From NCBI GenBank assembly GCA_913045315.1, contig CAJWQJ010000008.1, positions 1-64,000 on the forward strand: a DNA stretch of 64,000 nt, read 5' to 3'. The DNA is from an uncultured Chloroflexota bacterium. Lineage in GTDB: Bacteria > Chloroflexota > Dehalococcoidia > Lucifugimonadales > UBA1127. Positions 1 through 9,598 of this stretch are shown piece after piece (position 1 is the first letter of the stretch; each line of letters begins with the position of its first letter). The translations under genes and the position numbers were made by a program. Under the pieces are notes generated by a model. The model was not told where the DNA came from. It searched no databases and was given only the letters and a program-made list of their open reading frames with translations.

Positions 1-135
1 GTTTTACCATGTCTTTACCCGCTTCAGGTTTTACCATGTCTTTACCCGCTTCAGGCTTTACCATGTCTTTACCCGCTTCAGGTTTTACCATGTCTTTACC
101 AGCTTCTGGCTTTGCCACGTCTTTACCAGCTTCAG
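1..135 (-). repeat. Five tandem 27-bp units encoding PEAGKDMVK
   Basis: Units lie at 1-27, 28-54, 55-81, 82-108 and 109-135, in frame with the lipoprotein gene. The two leftmost are identical; divergence grows towards 135, where the last unit reads PEAGKDVAK. The array continues or ends beyond the left edge. It is coding repeat expansion, not CRISPR: there are no spacers. Confidence 0.9.
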
Positions 136-2902
136 GCTGATTAGGTTCTGGTTTCTGCATGTCAGGTTTGTTTTGGTTATCTATAAACTTACTTCGGTCT
201 TTTTCAAAATCCTTATTAAAATCTTCAACTTCCTTGTTTCTTCGATCTTCAACAAGTTTCTTGAATTCATCCCCTACAGAAACTTCTCCTTTAATTCGAG
301 CATCATCAATTTTTAATGTTGACCTATCTAAAGATTTGAGTTCATTTAGTCGCTGTCCATCAATAGGTTTAGCTTCAAGCAAGCCTTTATTTTGATCATA
401 ATCAAACTTTGCCTTGGGATCTAATCGCTCTTTTTCTTTCTCATCAAGAAAGAGCTTACCATCAGAACTTAATTTCTTGGAGTCATCTGGCATTCGACCA
501 TCAACAGGAGGTTCGAGTTTATAATCCCCCATCTTTTTACCTGATTTATCAAAAAGTCCAACCTGATCTTTGGAAGGCAATGCATCGGCATTCCTCATTT
601 TGAATTCACCATCAACAAAACCTTCAGCTTTTCCATCATTTAAACGTTTTACAGCAGGTTCAATATTTCCAAGGAATTTCCCTTTGTCATCATATAAAAC
701 CTTGCCTCCAATTTCAGCAATTGTATTTTTACCATCTTGCCCTTTGATCATGACCTGTAATGTCTTTTCTAATTTAGCAAGTTTATCAGGATCATTTGAG
801 ATATTGTCATAACAATCCTTCTTCAGGCAGACGATTTCAGTCATTGCCTGTTCACCAACAACTTTACCATTATCATCTCGTAAAATTTTCTGAAACATCT
901 CATCTTTTGTTCTTGCATTTCCATCGTTATCAAAAATAACTGCGTCCTTTAATCCTGCCTCTGCAAGATCTTTATCATTCATTTCATTTGGATTAAAGCT
1001 TTCAGCATTTTTGAGGAATTCTTTACTCATCATTCCTTTATCTTCTAAGCCTACGGCTACACCTTTTTTATCACGGACAACATTAAATCCGCTTTGAACT
1101 CCAATTATTTTCCCTTCTTTATCACGAGATACTGATTCAATCTGGAATTCCTGAACTTTCCCTTCATCGTTCAATGCAATATGCGTCATCTTTTCCATTC
1201 CGGATAATTTTCCATTTTCCCTTTTCAATAATGGATTTTTTACCGGCTCAAGAGATGCTCCGTCAGTTTGCTTGAAATTATCATCCAGCGGACGAACTCC
1301 ACTTGGTTTTCCATTTTCATCTAATTTAACAAATGTAGTTGCCAGTTCCCCATCTTTATTCATGGTAACAAGAGGAGGAACCCATCTATCATCACCTGAA
1401 GTATTTTTATCTCCAATCTTGAGATTAGGAAGAATATCACTCATCCCTGCAGCAATTAATTTATCCCGTCCATACTTATCTTCAACAAAAAATACATTGG
1501 GTAGCGAGCCATCTTCTTTAGGTTTTCCATCCTTATCTGCAGCTAAAATATCTCCAGGTCGAAAACCCACAACTTCTCCTTTATCATCCATAACAGGAAC
1601 ATCTGGTTTTTGAATGCCAACAATTTTCCCTGACTCATCATATAAATTCTTTGGAGATGGTGGTTTAAAATCATTATCAAAGGCATGCTTAAGATCCTTT
1701 AATTCATCAGGTCTATTATCTCCAACACCTGTCGCATTATCTGCGGATTCAAGACTAGTTTTTATAAATTTACGGGCATTATCATTTTGAACTTCACTAC
1801 CTTCTTCCAATGCTGCAATTCTTTTTGGATCCGTATCAGTTGAAGTAAAAGCAACTCCAACACTCACATTTGATGGAACATCTTTAGTTTGCTCATTAAA
1901 GTGATCGCGAACTCGATTATTTTCAGCTGCACCAGTACTCTTAAGGTTGTCATCTATAACTTTCTTTGCAACTTGGAGGGCTTCCTCTAAGTTGCCAGTT
2001 TCTTTAGCAGTAGACACTGCCTCTTCTCCACCTCTGGCTATTTGCCGGCCAATATTAGTTAAATTCTGAAGATCAACGTTTGCCAATTTTGAACTATCTA
2101 CACTATCCATGGACAACAATGTATTTTCTTTTATTGTAAAGAGACTTAATTCCGGTTTTCCTGTTTCTTCACTCATTCCTGCTAAAGCAACTGTGGCTTT
2201 TCCTTCAAGAATATTTAACTCCTCTCCCAATGTTCCTTTGGTTCCTTGGATAATTACTACTCCATCATCTGTCAGAAATTCCCAAGAATTAGGAGGTGAA
2301 GGAACACTTACAACATCAAAAGAAATATCTCCTTTGATCAGCTTTACCTGTACAACCCGAAATCCATCTGGTGGACCTCCATCAATCATTTCAAATTTCT
2401 CAACCATTACTTCAGTATTTGGTTGTAATTTTATTTTGCTCCCATCTGAGAAATTAAGTACTGCCAACGATACATTCTGAGTTCGTACATGATCTCCAAT
2501 TTCAACAGACATTCCATTTTCGGCATTGCTCCAACTATCCTCTTCAGACCCAGAAAGGCGGTGCTGAACTACTCCCTGAAAAACTGCGATATCTAAAGTG
2601 GGCTCAGTAGATTCAGTTGCTGTATCTGTAGTGTCTATAGATGTGATTTTTTCTTTCGGTTCTGGAGTAGCAGTGGTTGCAGGAGTAGGAATAGGAGTAG
2701 CAGTGGCTGCAGGAGTAGGAGTAGCAGTGGCTGCAGGAGTAGGAGTAGCAGTGGCTGCAGGAGTAGGATTTGGTGTTGAAGTAGGAAGAACTTGTACTGT
2801 TGAATCATCCACTTGAACTTCGGAAGGACTTTCGCTTGAACAAGATATAGAAATCACTAACAATGACGCCATGGTTATAGTAAAAATTTTCCTGAGTAAC
2901 AT
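1..2902 (-). CDS. Large FecR-domain lipoprotein with repeats, C-terminus beyond window edge
   Basis: An uninterrupted minus-strand frame runs from an ATG at 2902 (preceded by GGAGG about 8 nt away) off the left edge, giving about 967 visible codons. A signal peptide with Cys near residue 21 (…SISCSS) suggests a lipoprotein; the lipobox is weak. Next comes a Thr/Pro/Ala linker of 8-residue repeats, then a FecR-like domain at about residues 95-200 (W…GD.V.T…L.F.DGS.I.L.P.T…GT.G). The second half is very hydrophilic and carries many short units of the type DxxGKxxG (nt ~430-1645). The visible end is a Pro/Glu/Lys tail of nine-residue repeats. FecR domains outside siderophore signalling often occur in large surface proteins; function here is unknown. 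No TonB receptor or partner sigma gene is adjacent. Confidence 0.85.
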   Translation of the reverse strand, partial: MLLRKIFTITMASLLVISISCSSESPSEVQVDDSTVQVLPTSTPNPTPAATATPTPAATATPTPAATATPIPTPATTATPEPKEKITSIDTTDTATESTEPTLDIAVFQGVVQHRLSGSEEDSWSNAENGMSVEIGDHVRTQNVSLAVLNFSDGSKIKLQPNTEVMVEKFEMIDGGPPDGFRVVQVKLIKGDISFDVVSVPSPPNSWEFLTDDGVVIIQGTKGTLGEELNILEGKATVALAGMSEETGKPELSLFTIKENTLLSMDSVDSSKLANVDLQNLTNIGRQIARGGEEAVSTAKETGNLEEALQVAKKVIDDNLKSTGAAENNRVRDHFNEQTKDVPSNVSVGVAFTSTDTDPKRIAALEEGSEVQNDNARKFIKTSLESADNATGVGDNRPDELKDLKHAFDNDFKPPSPKNLYDESGKIVGIQKPDVPVMDDKGEVVGFRPGDILAADKDGKPKEDGSLPNVFFVEDKYGRDKLIAAGMSDILPNLKIGDKNTSGDDRWVPPLVTMNKDGELATTFVKLDENGKPSGVRPLDDNFKQTDGASLEPVKNPLLKRENGKLSGMEKMTHIALNDEGKVQEFQIESVSRDKEGKIIGVQSGFNVVRDKKGVAVGLEDKGMMSKEFLKNAESFNPNEMNDKDLAEAGLKDAVIFDNDGNARTKDEMFQKILRDDNGKVVGEQAMTEIVCLKKDCYDNISNDPDKLAKLEKTLQVMIKGQDGKNTIAEIGGKVLYDDKGKFLGNIEPAVKRLNDGKAEGFVDGEFKMRNADALPSKDQVGLFDKSGKKMGDYKLEPPVDGRMPDDSKKLSSDGKLFLDEKEKERLDPKAKFDYDQNKGLLEAKPIDGQRLNELKSLDRSTLKIDDARIKGEVSVGDEFKKLVEDRRNKEVEDFNKDFEKDRSKFIDNQNKPDMQKPEPNQPEAGKDVAKPEAGKDMVKPEAGKDMVKPEAGKDMVKPEAGKDMVK
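2664..2765 (-). repeat. 24-bp repeats encoding a Thr/Pro/Ala linker
   Basis: Three exact consecutive 24-bp units (2694-2717, 2718-2741, 2742-2765) and one single-mismatch unit (2664-2687) separated by 6 bp encode repeats of TPAATATP. They form the flexible linker between the lipid anchor and the FecR domain. Confidence 0.85.
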
Positions 2903-3089
2903 TTCTCAACCTCCATTGAAAACCTGCACGCTTCATTATTAATCATTAATGGGACATCAATCAATATGTTTCCTTCTAATTACCTGATTTAATTAATTTT
3001 CACTCTGAAAATTCACTCATTCTCTCGAAACAATATATAATCTAATAAAGAAAATAATTGATAAACTACAATCGTTTTAAAGGATCGAA

Positions 3090-3704
3090 ATGAATTCTGA
3101 ACATTTAAAAGAACTTAAAGGCATCTTATTTGATATGGACGGAGTATTACTTGATAGTTTTTTTGCATGGCTCGGCCTTGTGAATCAAACAGCTAGCAAT
3201 TTTGGATATAACCCCATACCGGAAAGTGTTTTTCGTCAAGCATATGGTCAATCCACACAAGAAGATGTTCAAGTTTTTTTTCCTGGGCAAAAAGTAGAAA
3301 CAATCGATGCCTTTTATGAAAATCACTTTTTTGATCACAAAGAAGGCATTGAAATATTTAAGGATACAAAAGAAGTATTCACCAAACTTGAATCATTGAA
3401 TTATCAAATAGCTGTTGTGACTAACACTGCCAATAATCTTGCAAAAGGAATCCTTAGTTATGCAGAACTATATCCAAAAATTTTGATCGGTGGGGATGAT
3501 GTGGTAAATGGCAAGCCAGAACCTGACATGTTATTTTTAGCCTGCGAACGATTATCACTCACACCATCAGAAGTGTTAATGATTGGAGACTCCAAATTTG
3601 ACAAGAAAGCAGCAGAAAAAGCTGGAATTTATTTCATAGGAATCAATGGGATAAATTCAGAAAAAACCATTAATTCACTTAATGAATTAATGGCTCTGAT
3701 TTAA
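3090..3704 (+). CDS. HAD-superfamily hydrolase (phosphoglycolate phosphatase-like)
   Basis: A 204-aa cytoplasmic phosphatase of HAD subfamily IA. Motif I is FDMDGVLLDS (residues 14-23, two catalytic Asp). Motif II Thr is in VVTNTANN, motif III Lys in NGKPEPD, and the acidic motif IV in MIGDSKFD. The helical cap lies between motifs I and II. The substrate cannot be read from sequence; Gph or beta-phosphoglucomutase-like enzymes share the pattern. AAAGGA precedes the ATG. A TATAAT at 3036-3041 is a candidate -10 with a poor -35. The gene faces the orn gene with 3 bp between stops. Confidence 0.85.
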   Translation: MNSEHLKELKGILFDMDGVLLDSFFAWLGLVNQTASNFGYNPIPESVFRQAYGQSTQEDVQVFFPGQKVETIDAFYENHFFDHKEGIEIFKDTKEVFTKLESLNYQIAVVTNTANNLAKGILSYAELYPKILIGGDDVVNGKPEPDMLFLACERLSLTPSEVLMIGDSKFDKKAAEKAGIYFIGINGINSEKTINSLNELMALI

Positions 3705-3707
3705 TTA

Positions 3708-4265
3708 TTATTCATTTTTAAAATCAGTTTTTAAGAAAACATTGTCCCGATACCACTTCAACTCATCAACACTCTCTCTAATATCTGCTAATGCCAGATG
3801 GTAACCTTCCTTTTCGGGCTTATCAAGGGATGGATACCAGCGCTTTGCAAGTTCTTTGACTGTCGAAACATCTATAAGTCTGTAGTGTAAAAATTCATCA
3901 AGTATCGGCATTTCTTTTCTTAGAAATCTTCTATCCGTATAAACCGAGTTCCCGCATAAAGGAGATTCACCCTTAGATGTCCATTTCGAAAGAAAATCTA
4001 AAGTCTGGACTTCAGCCTCCTTTAAAGTAATTTTTGAAGATTTAACCCTTGCAAGTAATCCAGAGGCAGTATGATGTTCTAATGACCAGCTTTCGATATT
4101 ATTGAGATCTTCCTCCGATCGCCAAATAGCAATTTCAGGTCCTTCCGCAATAATATCCAGAAATCCATCGGTCACTATTGTAGCAATTTCAAGAATAACT
4201 TGTTCATCACCTAATCCTGTCATTTCAAGATCTATCCATACAAGATTTGGGTGGATGGCTTTCAT
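3708..4265 (-). CDS. orn: Oligoribonuclease
   Basis: 185 aa, the usual family length. It degrades 2-5 nt RNA (and pGpG) to mononucleotides in the cytoplasm. DEDDh exonuclease residues are visible: D12 and E14 in WIDLEMTGL, the Asp in NSVYTDRRFL, and His/Asp in HLALADIRES with the trailing ELKWYR typical of Orn. It starts with ATG only ~100 bp from the likely copA start on the other strand, so the short intervening region must hold divergent promoters. Confidence 0.95.
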   Translation of the reverse strand: MKAIHPNLVWIDLEMTGLGDEQVILEIATIVTDGFLDIIAEGPEIAIWRSEEDLNNIESWSLEHHTASGLLARVKSSKITLKEAEVQTLDFLSKWTSKGESPLCGNSVYTDRRFLRKEMPILDEFLHYRLIDVSTVKELAKRWYPSLDKPEKEGYHLALADIRESVDELKWYRDNVFLKTDFKNE

Positions 4266-4362
4266 TTAAACCCCCTTGGTTTTATACAATTATAATTTCT
4301 ATAGTATACTCAGCTGTAGAATTATCAATAACATTCATAAGATTTCCAACATTCATTTGACT

Positions 4363-6909
4363 ATGACAACTTTACAAAAAACAAAAATGTCTATTCCAAT
4401 TGCAGGGATGACTTGTAGTGCCTGTGTTTTCCATGTCGAAAAGGCTATACAATCAACTTCTGGAATTTCTACTACTGTTGTAAGCCTCGGAACTGAAAGC
4501 GCGATAATAGAATATGATGAAAAATCTTCAACATTGCAAAATGTTGCAAACGAAATTTCGAATGCGGGTTATGAAGTAGTCAAACAATCCCTAATGCTTT
4601 CTATCGAAAACAAAAAACAATCCGAATTAAATCAAAATATTAGTGAAATTCTTGAAGCAGTGCCAGGAATCTTGTCAGTCGAAAGTAATACATCCTCCAA
4701 TCAAGTGTTAATTACTTTTATACCTGGATCAATTACTCAATCAGATATACATATTCCATTAGAAAATAGTGGATATTATGTAAAGTCGAATCCTGCCGAG
4801 TATCATAGCACATTAACTCAAATTGAATTTCTAAAAAGAACCAAGGAAATCAATGAATTAAAAAGAAAGGTTACTGTAGGATTGTCTCTTGGTTCATTAA
4901 TAATGGTCCTGATGTATCTACCTTTTACCACAATAACGTTAAGTAAGTTTCAATTGGAACTAATACTACTAATATTGGCAAGCCCTGTTCAATTCTGGAT
5001 AGGAGGAAGTTTTTATCGTCTTAGCTGGATAGCTCTAAGAAATAGAACTTCTAACATGAACACACTAGTAGTCTTGGGAACAACTACTGCGTATATTTAT
5101 AGCACTCTTATTACATTTTTCCCTGATATATTTATGAATACTCTTATTACTCAACAATCAGGTATGTATTTAAAACATAATACTTCAACATACTTTGAAG
5201 CCTCTACACTCATAATAACTTTTGTCCTACTTGGAAAATTGATGGAAACCATAGCAAGAGGAAAAACTTCTACCACAATACAGAAACTACTTGAAATGCG
5301 ATCTTTAAATGCAAATGTATTAGTAGATAATGAAGAAAAATGCATCGAAATAGAAAAGATCTCAGTTGGAGACATTGTGCTAGTTCGTCCGGGGGAGAAA
5401 ATTCCATTAGATGGTCAAGTCATTCATGGAATAACATCAGTTGATGAATCCACATTAACAGGTGAAAGTATTCCTGTTGAAAAATTTTTAGACACGATGG
5501 TTTATGGAGGAACAATTAATCAAACGGGAACATTTACTTTTAGAGTCATCGAAACGACTCAAGGGTCAATTATTTCGCAAATTATATCTATGATTGAAAT
5601 TGCGCAAAGTTCTAAGGCTCCAATTCAAAATTTAACTGATCGTGTAGCTAGTTATTTCGTCCCAACAATCATATCTATATCTTTTCTAACATTTCTAGGT
5701 TGGTACATTTGGGGACCTGAACCTAATTTTAATACTGGAATGTTAAATGCAATTAATGTTCTTGTGATATCCTGCCCATGTGCATTGGGATTAGCAACTC
5801 CAACTGCAATTATTGCTGGAATAGGTCAAGGTGCTAAGCGTGGAATATTAATAAGAAATGCACAAACATTGGAAATGTTATCATGTATCGATTTGGTTGC
5901 AATTGATAAAACTGGAACCATCACTGACGGAAACGCGAAGGTAACAAATATCCTCGTTGATGACATCGAAGAAAATGAACTCATTCGGATATCCGCATCT
6001 GTAGAACAAGCATCCGAACATCCACTAAAACTTCCTTTGATAGAAGCGGCCAAAACACGCAATCTGTCATTACATCAGGTAACTAATTTTCAAGCTTTTC
6101 CTGGCTTAGGAATATCTGCAGACATCAATCAACAGAAAATCATTTTGGGCAACGATGCAATTATGTCTAAAAATAAAATCACCCTTGAAAAGTTTGATGA
6201 AACTGAACAACTATTAGCAGCTGGAAAAACATTAGTTTATGTTGCAATAAATAACTCTCTTAAAGGTATTATTGGAATTTCTGATAATCCAAAACCATTT
6301 GCAGAAAAATCGTTGTCATCATTAAAGAAATTAGGTGTGGATTTAATGTTAATTAGTGGTGATAATTTATTTGCTGCTAGACATATCGGTAATAAGGTTG
6401 GAATAAATAACGAATCTATTATTGCAAACGCAACTCCAAATGAAAAAGTATCTATCATTCAACAATTACAAAATAATGGACAATCAGTTTCTATGGTTGG
6501 AGACGGTTTAAACGATGCTGCTGCATTAGTTCAAGCAAATGTCGGGATTGCTCTCAGTACCGGAAGCGATATTACCATTGACTCAGGAGACATTGTATTG
6601 CCAAATGGTGACATTTCAAAAATCCCCGAAGCAGTTATTTTATCTCGATTAACAATGAGAACAATAAAACAAAATCTACTCTGGGCCTTCGGCTATAACC
6701 TAGCACTGGTACCACTAGCCGCAGGAGTCTTATACCTATTTCTACAATTTTTTCCTGATACATCAATTCCCAATGGTCCACTAAGGTACATATTCGGAGT
6801 AGAAGGTTTCATGAATCCCATTCTTGCAGCATTGGCTATGGCATTTAGTTCAGTTTCGGTAGTATTAAACTCTTTAAGACTTAATAATAATTCAAAAAAA
6901 TACAACTAG
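4363..6909 (+). CDS. copA: Copper-translocating P1B-type ATPase
   Basis: Exports Cu(I) across the cytoplasmic membrane using ATP. From the ATG at 4363 (848 aa): heavy-metal-binding domain with GMTCSAC (CxxC at 18-21), then a second domain of similar size lacking cysteines. Downstream are the phosphatase loop TGES, the transmembrane CPC ([11 protein letters not shown]), phosphorylation motif DKTGT, the SEHPL nucleotide-site motif and [10 protein letters not shown]. Final helices carry YN (FGYN) and MxxSS (MAFSS), the Cu(I)-site signature of P1B-1 pumps. The frame also opens at a TTG at 4276, but that lies inside the likely promoter (TATACT at 4305-4310), so 4363 is preferred; no strong SD is seen. 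Convergent with hemH, 8 bp apart. Confidence 0.93.
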   Translation: MTTLQKTKMSIPIAGMTCSACVFHVEKAIQSTSGISTTVVSLGTESAIIEYDEKSSTLQNVANEISNAGYEVVKQSLMLSIENKKQSELNQNISEILEAVPGILSVESNTSSNQVLITFIPGSITQSDIHIPLENSGYYVKSNPAEYHSTLTQIEFLKRTKEINELKRKVTVGLSLGSLIMVLMYLPFTTITLSKFQLELILLILASPVQFWIGGSFYRLSWIALRNRTSNMNTLVVLGTTTAYIYSTLITFFPDIFMNTLITQQSGMYLKHNTSTYFEASTLIITFVLLGKLMETIARGKTSTTIQKLLEMRSLNANVLVDNEEKCIEIEKISVGDIVLVRPGEKIPLDGQVIHGITSVDESTLTGESIPVEKFLDTMVYGGTINQTGTFTFRVIETTQGSIISQIISMIEIAQSSKAPIQNLTDRVASYFVPTIISISFLTFLGWYIWGPEPNFNTGMLNAINVLVISCPCALGLATPTAIIAGIGQGAKRGILIRNAQTLEMLSCIDLVAIDKTGTITDGNAKVTNILVDDIEENELIRISASVEQASEHPLKLPLIEAAKTRNLSLHQVTNFQAFPGLGISADINQQKIILGNDAIMSKNKITLEKFDETEQLLAAGKTLVYVAINNSLKGIIGISDNPKPFAEKSLSSLKKLGVDLMLISGDNLFAARHIGNKVGINNESIIANATPNEKVSIIQQLQNNGQSVSMVGDGLNDAAALVQANVGIALSTGSDITIDSGDIVLPNGDISKIPEAVILSRLTMRTIKQNLLWAFGYNLALVPLAAGVLYLFLQFFPDTSIPNGPLRYIFGVEGFMNPILAALAMAFSSVSVVLNSLRLNNNSKKYN

Positions 6910-6917
6910 TTGTTAGT

Positions 6918-7937
6918 TTATGAATTTCTATAAAGGTAATCTGAAAATCCTATAACCCAGTCATGCGAATCATTCAAAGAAGGAATCAGATCTAGTTTCT
7001 CCCCTCCCATGGCAATAAAGGCATCTTTATCTCTTATTGCAATTTCTTCGAGAGTCTCTAGGCAGTCAGCAACAAAAGATGGACAAGAAACAGCAATATT
7101 TTTAACACCATTATTGGCAGAATCTTGTAATACTGTAAGTATGTCTGGTTGAATCCATTTATCCATACCGAATCTACTTTGAAAACACATTCTGTAAGAT
7201 TTATCAGTTCCTAGTTTTTCCATAATTTTTTGTACAGTCAAAGAACAATGGAATCTATAGCAAAATTCATTAAATTCGCTAGCCTGTTCACAGCAATTAT
7301 CAGTATTTATACAATACGAACCAGAAGTATCTAGTCTCTTTATTTGCCGTTCCGGAAGTCCATGAAAACTAAATAATAATAAATCACATTCCTTATATGA
7401 ATCATTATTCTTTATACTATCCACCATGCAATCAATATAAAATTCTTCATTATAAAAATGATTAAGAACGCTATATTCAAAACCCTCATTATCAATTAGT
7501 TCAATGGCTCGAGAAATACATGATCCTGTTGTGGCTTGAGCATATTGAGGGAACATCGGGCATATAATAATCTTACTAACTCCCTGAGATTTAAATTTCC
7601 CCAAAGCGTCTTCAATAGATGGTTCTCCGTACCTCATCCCTACTTCAACGTTCATTCCAGAATTCGAGTTAATTAAAGAAGACTTAAATCGTTCAGAATA
7701 AACTATGAGAGGTGATCCTTCCTTCATCCAAATGCTCTCATATTGATGAAGGATTTTTTTAGGACGAAAAGGTGCAACTATCAAATTAACTATTGCCCAT
7801 CGTAAAATAGAATTTGAATCAATTACGTCAGGATCTGATAAAAATTCCTTAAGAAATTTACGGATCCCTTTAATTGAAGGGTCAGAGGGGGTACCAATGT
7901 TCATTAACAAATAACCTATCGTTTGACCTTTATTCAT
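6918..7937 (-). CDS. hemH: Ferrochelatase
   Basis: Inserts Fe(II) into protoporphyrin IX (or coproporphyrin III). N-terminal LLMNIGTPSDPS, the catalytic-His region FSFHGLPER, and QSRFGMDKW (family QSR.G...W) are all present; 339 aa from the ATG at 7937, which has AGGA 7 nt upstream. The TTG six codons further upstream is less likely. Cys-rich residues around NTDNCCEQ occur in the insert where some ferrochelatases bind Fe-S; that role is inference. It lies 47 bp downstream of the FecCD-type importer genes on the same strand, which suggests coordinated iron/heme supply. Confidence 0.95.
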   Translation of the reverse strand: MNKGQTIGYLLMNIGTPSDPSIKGIRKFLKEFLSDPDVIDSNSILRWAIVNLIVAPFRPKKILHQYESIWMKEGSPLIVYSERFKSSLINSNSGMNVEVGMRYGEPSIEDALGKFKSQGVSKIIICPMFPQYAQATTGSCISRAIELIDNEGFEYSVLNHFYNEEFYIDCMVDSIKNNDSYKECDLLLFSFHGLPERQIKRLDTSGSYCINTDNCCEQASEFNEFCYRFHCSLTVQKIMEKLGTDKSYRMCFQSRFGMDKWIQPDILTVLQDSANNGVKNIAVSCPSFVADCLETLEEIAIRDKDAFIAMGGEKLDLIPSLNDSHDWVIGFSDYLYRNS

Positions 7938-7984
7938 AAAATATTCCTGCTTCAATACATTCAGATGAAAAGAACTTAAATATA

Positions 7985-8626
7985 CTAGTTTTCATTTTTA
8001 AATTCACCAGTTTTCCCAAAAAATTTAACTTTCCCTTGATCTAGAACAACCAGATTATCACTAAATTTTAATGCCATATCCATATCATGTGTAACTATAA
8101 ATAACGTCTTCCCCATATTCGCCACATTTCTTAATAACAAATAAAATTGCTCACGAGAGAATTGATCAACCGATGAAAGAGGCTCATCCATAATAATCAT
8201 GTCTTTACCTTGAGCTAAAGCAAAAACCAGCCAAGCTCGTTGTTTTTCACCAGATGAAATTTCAGTAAATTTTCTGTCAGTAATTGTGGAAATTCCACAT
8301 GTATGCATCAGGCCATTTAATATTTCATTGTTTTCAGACCTCTTATGATTAGCATAAAAACCTAACAACCCAACTTCCATAACAGTTAGAAAAGAGGGAT
8401 CTTCTAGGTTTTGTGGGATATAACAAATATCCTTTATTCTGATATCAGTTATATCTCCTTCAAAATCATCCAACTCTCTTATGATTGCTTTAAGAATTGT
8501 AGATTTTCCCGAACCGTTTGGACCTACCAAACATGTGAATGTCGCATTTTTAATATCAAATGAGATATTTTCTAGTATATTTAATTTATTCATCTTTAAC
8601 GATACGTTTTTCAATTCAATATTCAT
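7985..8626 (-). CDS. ABC transporter ATPase (FecE/BtuD/HmuV type)
   Basis: 213-aa ATP-binding subunit: Walker A GPNGSGKST, Q-loop in CYIPQNLED, signature ISSGEKQR, Walker B IIMDEPLSS, H-loop VTHD. The ATG overlaps the stop of the permease gene by 4 bp, so the two are translationally coupled. It powers the importer formed with the two upstream genes; substrate unknown (iron-siderophore, heme, corrinoid or metal). It is shorter than most FecE proteins and lacks an extra C-terminal domain. Confidence 0.9.
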   Translation of the reverse strand: MNIELKNVSLKMNKLNILENISFDIKNATFTCLVGPNGSGKSTILKAIIRELDDFEGDITDIRIKDICYIPQNLEDPSFLTVMEVGLLGFYANHKRSENNEILNGLMHTCGISTITDRKFTEISSGEKQRAWLVFALAQGKDMIIMDEPLSSVDQFSREQFYLLLRNVANMGKTLFIVTHDMDMALKFSDNLVVLDQGKVKFFGKTGEFKNEN

Positions 8627-9594
8627 CTTATCCTCATTGCTAGATACATCATCATCGGAGCACCAATAATCGTAGTAGCCATACCAACAGGTAACTCAGT
8701 AGGTGCAAAAATCAATCTTGCTACCTGATCAGAAAATATAGTAAGTAACGCTCCGATAATGATTGAACCTAAAATAAGTTTAGATGGGAAATTCCCAAAT
8801 AAACGTCTGGCTAAATGCGGAGAAATTAATCCAACAAAACCTATGATGCCTCCTCCATAAACTGAAGCACCCGTCAGAATTCCAACCAATATCATCGCTG
8901 TAAGTCTTGTACTTACAGGGTTAACACCTAAAGACTTGGATAGTGTGTCTCCTAACATGATCGGTTGAAATTTTCTTGAAAGAAAAAATGAAACTCCTGC
9001 ACAAATACCCAATGTAGCAACCATATAATAAAAAGTTTCCCAATTACTTGCTGCAAATGAACCTGCAACAAGTCCAATTACTTGGATTGAAAACACTCTT
9101 CCATGAGAAATCACTGCTGTACTTATCGAAACTGTTAAAGAGCCTAAGGCAATTCCCATAATTGCAAGCTTTATTGGACTTAAGTCTTTGGTTGCTATTA
9201 GTTGGGAAAGCAAAATAGAAACAATAACTGCAAATGATATACAACCTGCAAAAATCCAAAACCCATCTAATACTAGCAATCCAGCACTACATGCCGCTAT
9301 AAATATTGCTGCCCCTCCTCCAATCCCAAAGAGGTTTGGATCTCCTAAAGGACTTCTGGAGGAAATTTGAATTAAGGCTCCAGCAAGCCCCAAACATGAT
9401 CCTGCAACTAAACTCACCATAATACGTGGAATTCTTATGCTCCACATAATAGTATTCATAACAGAATCATCAGAAATAAAAATAGCGCTTACGGTTTCAT
9501 GAAACGAACTATCGGAAGGGCCCATAAAGAGCCCCACCAATATTAGAAATATACAACTTACAAATAATCCTATGTACCTGAAAGGGAAAGTCAT
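8623..9594 (-). CDS. FecCD-family ABC importer permease
   Basis: 323-aa integral membrane protein with about ten hydrophobic helices. Family signatures: IRIPR near the N-terminus, GSCLGLAGALIQ, NPLGDP-like SPLGDPNLFGIGGG, and the C-terminal FVGLISPHLARRL / ELPVG..TTIIGAP..M. These belong to BtuC/FhuB/HmuU-type permeases that work as homodimers. Its start is 4 nt from the stop of the binding-protein gene and its end overlaps the ATPase gene, a compact three-gene operon in the order binding protein, permease, ATPase. Confidence 0.93.
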   Translation of the reverse strand: MTFPFRYIGLFVSCIFLILVGLFMGPSDSSFHETVSAIFISDDSVMNTIMWSIRIPRIMVSLVAGSCLGLAGALIQISSRSPLGDPNLFGIGGGAAIFIAACSAGLLVLDGFWIFAGCISFAVIVSILLSQLIATKDLSPIKLAIMGIALGSLTVSISTAVISHGRVFSIQVIGLVAGSFAASNWETFYYMVATLGICAGVSFFLSRKFQPIMLGDTLSKSLGVNPVSTRLTAMILVGILTGASVYGGGIIGFVGLISPHLARRLFGNFPSKLILGSIIIGALLTIFSDQVARLIFAPTELPVGMATTIIGAPMMMYLAMRIR

Positions 9595-9598
9595 TTTA

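Noticed and set aside
1..135. Tandem 27-bp units as a CRISPR array or noncoding satellite
   Set aside because: Units are contiguous with no spacers and stay in frame with a large open gene.
2598..2816. Plus-strand frame rich in Val/Gly/Ala over the Thr/Pro linker
   Set aside because: It is the antisense of the 24-bp linker repeats; the minus-strand gene has a signal peptide, SD and FecR domain.
4276..4362. Longer CopA start at TTG 4276
   Set aside because: It overlaps the likely promoter (TATACT) and lies 10 bp from the orn start.
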